A stretch of DNA of 21,875 nt from JBLHGN01 sp047616325 (GTDB taxonomy: Bacteria; Pseudomonadota; Gammaproteobacteria; Pseudomonadales; Cellvibrionaceae): the NCBI GenBank assembly GCA_047616325.1, contig JBLHGN010000026.1, forward strand, positions 1-21,875. Reading direction: 5' to 3'. The notes beneath the pieces were generated by a model. That model did no database searches. It saw only the letters and a program-made list of their open reading frames with translations, and was not told where the DNA came from. This document shows positions 14,557-21,365 of the stretch, piece by piece (the stretch's first letter is position 1; each line of letters opens with the position of its first letter). A program made the position numbers and the translations under genes.

Positions 14557-14697
14557 CTACGGCAATATTGATCGCCATAAGAGGTTTAAACGACGCGCAG
14601 CGATGAAATGGAGTGGTGGAGGCAGAATTTGCCGCACTTGCTGGCCGGCTAAGCCGACATGTGAGGCAAGATACACCAGCCACTCCAACCAAGTCAT
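14557..14697 (-). CDS. Possible 46-residue ORF between bamB and der
   Basis: An ATG at 14697, 20 bp past the bamB stop and on the same strand, opens 46 codons (MTWLEWLVYLASHVGLAGQQ and on, ending LLWRSILP) closed by TAG at 14559-14557. AAGG lies about ten bases upstream. The first 18 residues could be an amphipathic or membrane helix, and the tail contains PPP and an arginine pair. The frame runs straight through the structured element at 14610-14686, so it may be chance coding in a palindromic repeat. No family is recognised. Confidence 0.28.
   Translation of the reverse strand: MTWLEWLVYLASHVGLAGQQVRQILPPPLHFIAARRLNLLWRSILP
14610..14686. repeat. Nested inverted-repeat (cloverleaf-like) element between bamB and der
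   Basis: An outer stem pairs GGAGTGG-TGG (14610-14619) with CCA-G-CCACTCC (14676-14686), 10 bp with one bulged G. Inside are two arms: GGCA-GAATT-TGCC (14621-14633), and CTTGC (14637-14641) with GCAAG (14666-14670), the latter enclosing CGGC-TAA-GCCG (14646-14656). The 77-bp unit resembles a REP/BIME-type intergenic palindrome or a stable mRNA processing element between bamB and der. No T-tract follows, so it is not a simple terminator. Confidence 0.6.
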
Positions 14698-14716
14698 ATC
14701 CAGCAAACCTTAACGC

Positions 14717-15859
14717 TTACTTGCCAACCTCATACACCGACAACACACTGTCATCGCTCAATATATACAGTTTGCCATCGTCCGAGACCATGGGTGATTT
14801 AAATTTATCGCCCTTGGGCTTAAAACGATACACAAAACTGCCATCTTGTTGCGACATAACATGCATATAATCGTCTTTATCTATAACTGCGACATAGTCG
14901 CCGATGACCGCAGGGCCGTTAATTTCTCGATTTTGTAACTGGTTGTTTTCCCACAGTACATCACCGCTGGCAGCGTTGTAGGCAATCACCTTGGATTTAT
15001 CGGTACTGACAAAAACCTTGCCTTGATCTACAGCTACAGGGTAAAAACTGGAAGCGGTTTTACTCCAAATAGGATTCCCTTTTCCGCGAGCTAATGCGGC
15101 AACATTGCCCTGATAACTAACGGCATATACTACGCCGCTGTCGACAACAACATTGCCCTCTATATCTACGATGCGCTCCAGATCTGTCTTGCCTTTCGGC
15201 TGAGCAACGCGGGCCTCCCATAAACGCGAGCCGTCTAAAGCAGAAAAGCTTACAATTTGACCGTTATCAAAGGCGCATATCACTTGCGTGGTGGTAACCA
15301 CGGGCCCAGATGTGCCGCGCAAACTCAATATGGGTGTGAGGTGGTCGTAGGACCAACGCGTCTCACCGGTTTTGGCGTCGTAGGCAAACACACGCCCGTC
15401 GATGGTTTGAGCCACCACAATGCTGCCGTTGGTGGCCGGAGCCGATAGCACTTCACTGCTGGCTTTGGATGTCCATTTGACCTCGCCGTTGGTAGCATCA
15501 ATTGCCACCACATCGGCGTCAATTGTACCTACCATTACTAGACCAAAACCGGCACCGGTGGCTCCGGAAATTTTCACATCCAAGTCTGTTTTCCACAGTC
15601 GCTTGCCGCTTTCTTTGTGGAAGGCAAACACAGCGCCGGTGGCATCGGCAGAATACACCACGTCGTTTACCACTATAGGCACTATTTGCTTATACCGACG
15701 ACCACTCGATGAGCCCGAAGATGCCTTCCATACCCGATCTACCGATATGGTATTGGTAAATTTTACCAACTTGGCGACTTTGTCTTCTTCTTTTTCTTTA
15801 TTGGAGGAGCACGCAGCAAGCCACATGATTGCACATAAAAGGCAAAACAAACGCAACAT
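14717..15859 (-). CDS. bamB: BamB, outer-membrane assembly lipoprotein
   Basis: BamB is the eight-bladed beta-propeller lipoprotein of the BAM complex, which binds BamA and helps insert beta-barrel proteins. The chosen ATG at 15859 (380 residues) overlaps the yfgM stop by one base (TGATG) and follows GAGGGG, a strong ribosome binding site inside yfgM; a TTG one codon earlier is less likely. The signal MLRLFCLLCAIMWLAAC has a lipobox LAAC with the modified Cys at 17, and Ser at +2 indicates sorting to the outer membrane. PQQ-type propeller repeats recur, for example SGKRLWKTDL, NGEVKWTSKA, TGETRWSYD, DGSRLWEARV, GNPIWSKTA and SGDVLWENN, with a Gly-Asp/Gly-Trp spacing of roughly 40 residues. 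Length is close to E. coli BamB (392). It is coupled to yfgM and lies 248 bp before der. Confidence 0.97.
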   Translation of the reverse strand: MLRLFCLLCAIMWLAACSSNKEKEEDKVAKLVKFTNTISVDRVWKASSGSSSGRRYKQIVPIVVNDVVYSADATGAVFAFHKESGKRLWKTDLDVKISGATGAGFGLVMVGTIDADVVAIDATNGEVKWTSKASSEVLSAPATNGSIVVAQTIDGRVFAYDAKTGETRWSYDHLTPILSLRGTSGPVVTTTQVICAFDNGQIVSFSALDGSRLWEARVAQPKGKTDLERIVDIEGNVVVDSGVVYAVSYQGNVAALARGKGNPIWSKTASSFYPVAVDQGKVFVSTDKSKVIAYNAASGDVLWENNQLQNREINGPAVIGDYVAVIDKDDYMHVMSQQDGSFVYRFKPKGDKFKSPMVSDDGKLYILSDDSVLSVYEVGK

Positions 15860-16647
15860 CAAGAGTTCCCCTCACTCGCTTGAGGTGCCTGGCTCGGAGT
15901 AATGGGTTCAACACCGGGCACAGCTTCTTTCAGAGCGTTTTCCTGTTCGTCAGCAGGCGTGGATTCAGCGCTTGGCTGTGCAACGCTGGCCATCACTTCA
16001 GCACCGTCGAGCTTCATGGTAAGTAAGCTGCGGCGTTTGTATAGCTGAGGGTCGAGATTGTCGATGGCTTCCTGATAGGCTGTGCGTGCAGCGGCAGCTT
16101 GACCGAGATAGGTCAGCGCGTCACCGCGTATTTCAGCAAACAGCGATATAAAAGCCGTTTCAGCCGCGGAGGAGACCAGAGCTATGGCGCCATCGTAATC
16201 GCCCGAGGCAAGCTTCACTCGAGCAAGTCGCGTCGCGGCCAAGGCTTTTATTCCATTGTTTGCACCATCTTCCACTACCTGTGACAAGTGGCCTTCGGCA
16301 CTTGGGTAATCGCTATCTTCCAAGGCGAGGTTTGCTAGAGCCAAGTGCGCTTGATCGGCGTAGAGACTGCCAGAAAAATCTTTAACTAAGGCCTCGGCAA
16401 GAAGCTGAGCCTTTACTTTTTGTTCTTGGTTTAAGGTCTGGCTAGGGTCTTGTTGCAAAGATTCCACAAGTTCTTGATAGCGCAAAGAAGCTTCTTCAGC
16501 GTGCACCTGTTTTTGGTGTTGCCATTCATTCCACCCGTAATAGCCCAAGGCCACCACTACGATGGGGAGTACAACCGACTTCCAGTATGCTTTCCACCAG
16601 CTTTTAAGGGCTTCGATTTGTTCTTCTTCTGTTAAATGATCGGCCAC
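15859..16647 (-). CDS. yfgM: YfgM-family ancillary SecYEG protein
   Basis: YfgM is a single-pass inner-membrane protein with a periplasmic TPR-like domain that works with PpiD at the SecYEG translocon. The 262-residue product has the conserved acidic start (LTEEEQIEALKSWWKAYW), one helix at about 24-41 (VVLPIVVVALGYYGW), and a helical periplasmic region with TPR-like pairs (YADQAHLALANLALEDSDY, AATRLARVKLASGDYDGAI, RGDALTYLGQAAAARTAY). It is longer than E. coli YfgM (206) because of an acidic, Pro/Ala-rich tail from about residue 225 (SAESTPADEQENALK and on). The start is GTG at 16647, supported by AGGAG seven bases upstream; this site overlaps the hisS stop codon (TTAGGAG). It sits between hisS and bamB, the classical order, and overlaps bamB. 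Confidence 0.93.
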   Translation of the reverse strand: MADHLTEEEQIEALKSWWKAYWKSVVLPIVVVALGYYGWNEWQHQKQVHAEEASLRYQELVESLQQDPSQTLNQEQKVKAQLLAEALVKDFSGSLYADQAHLALANLALEDSDYPSAEGHLSQVVEDGANNGIKALAATRLARVKLASGDYDGAIALVSSAAETAFISLFAEIRGDALTYLGQAAAARTAYQEAIDNLDPQLYKRRSLLTMKLDGAEVMASVAQPSAESTPADEQENALKEAVPGVEPITPSQAPQASEGNS

Positions 16648-16656
16648 GCGATACTC

Positions 16657-17928
16657 CTAAGCTAAAAACGCTGATAATTCGTTTATATTTATTGTGTGTT
16701 GTTGATCTTCACTGCGTAAATACTTGACGGTGATTAGTCCGTCTCGCACTTCGTCGCTGCCTAATATTAAAGCGATTTCTGCGCCGCTCTTGTCAGCTTT
16801 TTTCATTTGGCTCTTAAAACTGCCGCCACCGCAGTGCATTTGTAGGCGAACAAACGGCAACTCGGTGCGCGTTTTCTCGCACAGTTTAAAGCCTTCGCTG
16901 AGCACGTCTTCGGCTACCACCAAGTAGACATCAGCTACCCGAAAAATCTCCTCAGATACCACATTTAATTCTTTCAGCAGCAAAACCAAACGCTCCAGCC
17001 CCATGGCGAAACCCACCGCCGGCGTCGGCTTGCCACCCAGCTCTTGCACCAAGGCATCATAGCGCCCTCCGGCGCACACTGTGCCCTGGGAACCCAATTT
17101 ATGAGTTACCCATTCGAACACAGTTTTACCGTAATAATCCAGCCCACGCACCAGTCTCGGATTAACGGTGTAATCAATACCAACGCCATCGAGCATCGAT
17201 CTTAGTTGATTAAAATGCGTTTGCGACTCTTCGTCTAGGTAGTCAATCAAGCTCGGTGCATCGTTGAGTAGTGCTTGGGTGTTTGGGTCTTTACTGTCTA
17301 ACACACGCAGCGGATTTTTATCGATGCGGCGCTGGCTGTCTTCATCCAGCTCGTCTATATGGGCTTTTAAAAAATCAACCAATGCCTCGCGGTAATCCGC
17401 TCTGGCAGATGTCGATCCTATGCTATTTATCTGCAACTCGACAGCGTCGCTAATACCCAGCTCGCGCCACAATCGCGCCGTTAGCATCAGCAACTCAGCA
17501 TCGATATCCGGGCCGCTCATGCCAAAGGTTTCAACGCCTATCTGGTGAAACTGCCGCAGCCGCCCTTTCTGTGGCTTTTCGTAGCGAAACATGGGGCCCA
17601 TATACCAGAGTTTCTGGGTTAGCACGGCGCGGTCAAATAATAACTTATGCTCTTCGCAGGCGCGCACACAGCTCGCTGTACCCTCTGGTCGCAGGGTCAG
17701 GCTTTCGCCATTGCGATCGTCAAAGGTATACATTTCCTTTTCAACGATATCGGTCACTTCACCGATGCCGCGTTTAAATAACTCGGTTTTTTCAAGCAGA
17801 GGAAAACGGATTTCCTGGTAACCGTAGTTGTGTAACACTTCGCTCACTTTTGCTTCCAAATACTGCCATATGGGCGAGTCTTCCGGTAGTAAGTCGTTCA
17901 TACCACGAATGGCTTGTATTTTGTTCAA
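16657..17928 (-). CDS. hisS: Histidyl-tRNA synthetase
   Basis: HisS charges tRNA-His with histidine in the cytoplasm. The 423-residue class II synthetase (E. coli 424) begins NKIQAIRGMNDLLPED. It has TLRPEGT (78-84), motif 2 around MGPMFRYEKPQKGRLRQFHQ (110-129), the histidine-A motif RGLDYYGKTVFEW (261-273) and motif 3 VGFAMGLERLVLLL. A C-terminal anticodon-binding domain follows, with VYLVVAEDV and later MKKADKSGAEIALILGSDEV. The start is a TTG at 17928, chosen because AGGA lies seven bases upstream and conserved residues begin at once; no ATG precedes Met10. A rare TTG start in an essential gene may limit its translation. It follows ispG by 92 bp and precedes yfgM by 9 bp. Confidence 0.97.
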   Translation of the reverse strand: MNKIQAIRGMNDLLPEDSPIWQYLEAKVSEVLHNYGYQEIRFPLLEKTELFKRGIGEVTDIVEKEMYTFDDRNGESLTLRPEGTASCVRACEEHKLLFDRAVLTQKLWYMGPMFRYEKPQKGRLRQFHQIGVETFGMSGPDIDAELLMLTARLWRELGISDAVELQINSIGSTSARADYREALVDFLKAHIDELDEDSQRRIDKNPLRVLDSKDPNTQALLNDAPSLIDYLDEESQTHFNQLRSMLDGVGIDYTVNPRLVRGLDYYGKTVFEWVTHKLGSQGTVCAGGRYDALVQELGGKPTPAVGFAMGLERLVLLLKELNVVSEEIFRVADVYLVVAEDVLSEGFKLCEKTRTELPFVRLQMHCGGGSFKSQMKKADKSGAEIALILGSDEVRDGLITVKYLRSEDQQHTININELSAFLA

Positions 17929-18020
17929 TGTAATATCCTGAAGCTTTCGATGATTTATCGTTAGATGGCGTATCGTTGAAACTGGCCTATAGCGCGCACT
18001 TTTGCCCTAGACGCCAGAGA

Positions 18021-19133
18021 TTAGGCTTTAGCGATAAGGTTTTTCTCCAGCGCTTCTTTCGCGGCGGCTTTAGCGCGAATTAAACGTTCCAAATCATCGA
18101 CAAGGTTTTCTTTGTCAAGTTTCTGACTGGGCAGGCCGTCTATGTAAACCAGGTTTTTTGGTGTGCCCCCAGCCAAACCTATGTCGGCTTCGCGAGCCTC
18201 ACCAGGCCCGTTTACCACACAACCTATCACCGCCACGTCCATCGGCACTTTGATGTCTTCAAGTCGACTTTCCAGTTGATTCAAGGTGTGGATAACATCA
18301 AAATTCTGCCGAGAACAGCTTGGGCAAGCAATAAAATTGATGCCTTTACTGCGCAATTTGAGGCTTTTAAGAATATCCCAACCTACCTTTATCTCTTCAA
18401 CGGGGTCGGCGGCCAGCGACACGCGAATGGTATCGCCAATGCCATCCATCAACAACATGCCCAAACCCACGGCGGACTTTACTGTACCAGAACGCAAACC
18501 TCCGGCCTCGGTAATACCCAAGTGCAGAGGCTGCTCAATTTGTTGCGACAGCAGGCGATAAGCGCCGACGGCCATAAATACGTCCGAGGCTTTTACGCTG
18601 ACTTTGAAATTCTGAAAGTCCAATTTATCGAGAATATCCACGTGACGAAGCGCCGATTCCACCAGTGCCGCAGGTGTCGGTTCACCGTATTTCTTTTGAA
18701 TATCTTTCTCTAGCGAGCCAGCGTTAACGCCGATGCGAATGGGGATATTCAAATCACGAGCCTTATTTACTACCGCGATAATACGTTTTTCTCGACCAAT
18801 ATTGCCTGGATTTATACGCAGGCAATCTACTCCTAGGTCCGCTACTCTGAGGGCGATGCGGTAGTCAAAATGAATATCTGCCACTAGGGGTATGGTCACC
18901 GCTTGGCGTATCTTACCGAAGGCCTCTGCCGCTTCCATTGAAGGAACCGAGACGCGCACGATGTCGGCGCCCGCCTCTTGAATACGCTTAACTTGAGCAA
19001 CCGTAGCCGCAACATCCGTGGTCTCTGTATTGGTCATACTCTGCACACTAATGGGGGCATCGCCGCCCACGGGCACATTTCCCACCATAATTTGGCGAGT
19101 TTTACGACGGACTATGGGTGATTCAATTTGCAT
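18021..19133 (-). CDS. ispG: IspG (GcpE), HMBPP synthase
   Basis: IspG catalyses the penultimate step of the MEP isoprenoid pathway, reducing the cyclodiphosphate MEcPP to HMBPP with a 4Fe-4S cluster and an electron donor such as flavodoxin. The 370-residue protein has a TIM-barrel N-terminal domain (VQSMTNTETTD, LVADIHFDYRIAL, LRINPGNIG) and a ferredoxin-like C-terminal domain. The cluster ligands are present at the same positions as in E. coli: C270 and C273 in CPSC, C305 in GCVVNGPGE, and E312. The ATG at 19133 has AGAGG four to five bases upstream. It lies directly downstream of the 23-unit repeat array, in the spacer after rodZ, so its mRNA leader carries many GGUGA units. Gene order rodZ-ispG-hisS is the usual gammaproteobacterial one. 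Confidence 0.98.
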   Translation of the reverse strand: MQIESPIVRRKTRQIMVGNVPVGGDAPISVQSMTNTETTDVAATVAQVKRIQEAGADIVRVSVPSMEAAEAFGKIRQAVTIPLVADIHFDYRIALRVADLGVDCLRINPGNIGREKRIIAVVNKARDLNIPIRIGVNAGSLEKDIQKKYGEPTPAALVESALRHVDILDKLDFQNFKVSVKASDVFMAVGAYRLLSQQIEQPLHLGITEAGGLRSGTVKSAVGLGMLLMDGIGDTIRVSLAADPVEEIKVGWDILKSLKLRSKGINFIACPSCSRQNFDVIHTLNQLESRLEDIKVPMDVAVIGCVVNGPGEAREADIGLAGGTPKNLVYIDGLPSQKLDKENLVDDLERLIRAKAAAKEALEKNLIAKA

Positions 19134-19167
19134 ACAGCCTCTGTTATTACCTGTTATCTGCTATTAC

Positions 19168-19343
19168 TTGTCACTTGTTGTCACCTGTCACCTGTCACCT
19201 GTCACTTGTCACCTGTCACCTGTCACTTGTCACCTGTCACCTGTCACCTGTCACCTGTCACTTGTTGTCACCTGTCACTTGTTGTCACCTGTCACTTGTT
19301 GTCACCTGTCACCTGTCACCCGTCACTTGTTGTCACCTGTCAT
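19168..19343. repeat. 176-bp tandem array of 23 heptamer/decamer units between rodZ and ispG
   Basis: Reading the plus strand, 18 seven-base units (mostly CTGTCAC, some TTGTCAC, one CCGTCAC, a final CTGTCAT) and five ten-base units (TTGTTGTCAC, at 19175, 19262, 19279, 19296 and 19327) abut without gaps. Units 14-19 alternate decamer and heptamer, a higher-order pattern. Just upstream, 19141-19167 looks like worn copies (CTGTTATTAC, CTGTTATCTG, CTATTAC). On the mRNA strand each heptamer junction reads AGGUGA, the complement of the UCACCU in the 16S rRNA tail. It lies 34 bp before the ispG ATG. Frames across it on the plus strand give the low-complexity TCHLSPV repeat and are not genes. Confidence 0.97.
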
Positions 19344-19384
19344 TGCCCGAATTATTGCTCTGTATCATCCCGCCAATGCAAATA

Positions 19385-20326
19385 TCACCGATCTAGGGTG
19401 AGACGCAGTGTTTTAGCGCTGTTGGGAGACACCGTCGACACCACGCGACCGTTCATCATAAGGTCTACCGCCTCCGCATTCCCAAGCATAACCTCAAAGG
19501 GTGCCAGGCCAAAAACGCGCAGATTATCCCCTTTCGTTTGTAGTTTCGCAAACAGAACCGTATCTGTAGCATCCTTAATATTAACCCAGCATTCATCGCT
19601 AAAACTGAGCATCAGAATATCCTCAACGGCGTCTTGAGATGCATCGTCATGGAGAATGGCCTCACTTGCCGTTTCGTGCAAGGCGATTGCTGTGACGGCT
19701 TCGGATGGATCATCGTGGGGGATCGCTAGCTCGTCTTCGCCGGACAACACTGTAACCTGTCGTTCTGCAAGTTGTTGTTCCGAAGCTTGCCGCTCTGAAA
19801 CTTGCCCGCTAGCCTCATCCGTTTGTGACTGACTGTTGCCCTCAGTGGCGTCATCACGACCGGGATAAAGCAACACCACCAACACCCACACAGCAATAAT
19901 GGCGAGCGATGCCTGCAACAAACTAATTTTTTGTAGGGATTGCTTTAACAATGGCGCCGTAGCGGTTCTAAAAGGAATCGATTCGAGCGAAGCACGGGTG
20001 TTGTCGCCAATAACGGCAACACTTTCGCCTTGTGCGCACCCCAAGTCCACCATATATTCGCGGTACCTTTGCACAAAAGACTCGGGTGGCTCGCCAATAC
20101 ATTTAGCATATGAACGAATATAACCGCTTATAAAGGTATCTGTTCCCAAGTGGGCAAACCCGCCCTGCTCTATGGCTTGCAATTTTTTAATAGCAATATT
20201 GGTTTGCTTTGCAATTTGCTCAAGCGTAATGCCCTTAGCTTCTCTTATGGCAGCCCACGCCTGTATAGAATTTGCTTCGGTTTCTTCTAAGTGCTTTTCT
20301 GAACTATGCATATTCTTGTCATTCAT
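19385..20326 (-). CDS. rodZ: RodZ, cell-shape and cytoskeleton-anchoring protein
   Basis: RodZ is a bitopic inner-membrane protein that links MreB filaments to the elongasome and supports rod shape. Counted from the ATG at 20326 (313 residues), it has a cytoplasmic helix-turn-helix domain of the RodZ/HTH_25 type (about 20-90, with REAKGITLEQIAKQTNIAIKK and FISGYIRSYAKCIGEPPE). One membrane helix follows (136-154, LLQASLAIIAVWVLVVLLY), then a long acidic, Glu/Gln/Ser/Ala-rich periplasmic linker with a RQASEQQLAERQ segment. A C-terminal DUF4115 beta domain ends it (about 236-313, ILMLSFSDECWVNIKDATD, FGLAPFEVMLGNAEAVDLMMNG). A TTG two codons upstream is an alternative start; no clear ribosome binding site is seen, and the gene follows pilF by 13 bp, suggesting coupling. 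The stop lies about 40 bp before the repeat array. Confidence 0.94.
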   Translation of the reverse strand: MNDKNMHSSEKHLEETEANSIQAWAAIREAKGITLEQIAKQTNIAIKKLQAIEQGGFAHLGTDTFISGYIRSYAKCIGEPPESFVQRYREYMVDLGCAQGESVAVIGDNTRASLESIPFRTATAPLLKQSLQKISLLQASLAIIAVWVLVVLLYPGRDDATEGNSQSQTDEASGQVSERQASEQQLAERQVTVLSGEDELAIPHDDPSEAVTAIALHETASEAILHDDASQDAVEDILMLSFSDECWVNIKDATDTVLFAKLQTKGDNLRVFGLAPFEVMLGNAEAVDLMMNGRVVSTVSPNSAKTLRLTLDR

Positions 20327-20339
20327 AAACAACCAATTA

Positions 20340-21116
20340 TTACTTTGTTGACTCTAGAATACGCTTATATTCGAGATATTCTTGTGAATAAGGATGTAAG
20401 TTTTTCAGTGCCAAGGCGTAACTTGCCTCTTTGTCTTGGTTTCCAAAAACTCGCTCAAGACGAATACCCAACCACAAACTTCGCGCTGACTGGCGCGAAT
20501 TCGCTGAAAAAGTATCCAAATATTTTTTTGCAGCCACGTAATCTTTATCTTCAAATTTAATATGCGCCAATTCTAGGGCGGCTGCGCGAAATCTCTTATT
20601 TACATTTAAGGCGTATTCGTAAGAGGCCGTGGCGCGTACCCTGTCGTTCAATTTTTCGGCACAATAACCGATATTAAAAAGCGCTTGGGCTCGATTGGTG
20701 TAGTTGAAATCTTTGCTCACCTTTTCGAAGAAGGATAATGCCTCTTCACATCGATTTTGCATCATCAGAAAGCGCCCGTAAGAAAATTCAATGCCAGAGC
20801 GCGAAAAATCTGAACGACTTTTTAGGGCGCGCTTAAAACTTACTTCGGCGTGATCCATTTCACCATTAGTCTGATGAATTAAGGCCATACCTTGATGAGC
20901 TTCAGCCGATATTGAGTCTAACTCTATAGCGTTGGTAAAGGCGCGCAGCGCATCGTCGCGTTGATTTTGCTCCAGATAGGCCATACCTAACTTCACATTG
21001 GCTTCCAGGGCTCGCTTTTTATCGATTTTTTTCCCTGGTTTATCCATGGTAGTCACGCAACCTACCAGCAAAAGCGTTAGCGCACTGGCAAAAGTCGAGA
21101 AGAATTTTTTTGTCAT
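20340..21116 (-). CDS. pilF: PilF/PilW, type IV pilus biogenesis lipoprotein
   Basis: PilF is the outer-membrane pilotin that allows PilQ secretin multimers to form for type IV pili. The chosen ATG at 21116 gives 258 residues and opens a lipoprotein signal MTKKFFSTFASALTLLLVGC with the lipobox Cys at 20; AGAGAGG lies about nine bases upstream. The frame could begin 11 codons earlier (21149), but that would spoil the signal peptide. About six TPR units follow from residue 37 (ALEANVKLGMAYLEQNQRDDAL, AFTNAIELDSISAEAHQGMALIHQ, ALKSRSDFSRSGIEFSYGRFL, FNIGYCAEKLND, AALELAHIKFEDKDYVAAK), matching the family fold and its length (about 250). It lies in the usual place between rlmN and rodZ. The presence of other pil genes elsewhere is assumed. 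Confidence 0.93.
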   Translation of the reverse strand: MTKKFFSTFASALTLLLVGCVTTMDKPGKKIDKKRALEANVKLGMAYLEQNQRDDALRAFTNAIELDSISAEAHQGMALIHQTNGEMDHAEVSFKRALKSRSDFSRSGIEFSYGRFLMMQNRCEEALSFFEKVSKDFNYTNRAQALFNIGYCAEKLNDRVRATASYEYALNVNKRFRAAALELAHIKFEDKDYVAAKKYLDTFSANSRQSARSLWLGIRLERVFGNQDKEASYALALKNLHPYSQEYLEYKRILESTK

Positions 21117-21186
21117 ATAGATGAACCTCTCTCTCGTTATTTTTATCATTACTTGTTGTTTTTACCGCTAGTCATTGTTTTTATCA

Positions 21187-21217
21187 CCGCTCGATATTCA
21201 TTAGGAATATCAAGCGG
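21187..21217. other. 13-bp hairpin between rlmN and pilF
   Basis: CCGCTCGATATTC (21187-21199) and GAATATCAAGCGG (21205-21217) pair at 12 of 13 positions with one wobble, around a 5-nt loop. No T-tract follows on either strand, so it is not a usual terminator; an mRNA stabiliser or protein-binding palindrome is possible. It is the only structured element I see in the 249-bp rlmN-pilF gap, which otherwise shows no convincing ORF and no clear -35/-10 pair. Confidence 0.6.
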
Positions 21218-21365
21218 TTACCAGCACAGAACTTACAATAGCAAACAAATCCGACAACTAATGACAACTACTATTGTTACTGCCCTATCATTAAGCACTA
21301 ATCATTTCGGGCATGCGCTAATTTTTATTATTTGCGATCCACTCTGCGCAAGGCATCTTAATAAA

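Noticed and set aside
19168..19343. The CTGTCAC units as a cluster of Pho boxes
   Set aside because: CTGTCAC resembles a PhoB half-site and pst genes are nearby, but PhoB needs 7-mers separated by 4 bp (11-bp period). Here they abut at a 7-bp period, with 10-bp exceptions, and ispG and rodZ are not phosphate genes.
19128..19401. Plus-strand ORFs reading TCHLSPV repeats, and a possible CRISPR array
   Set aside because: A 7-bp repeat is open in all three plus frames and gives the same heptapeptide; it is a translation artefact opposite an operon. There are no 25-40 bp repeats with unique spacers and no cas genes, so it is not CRISPR.
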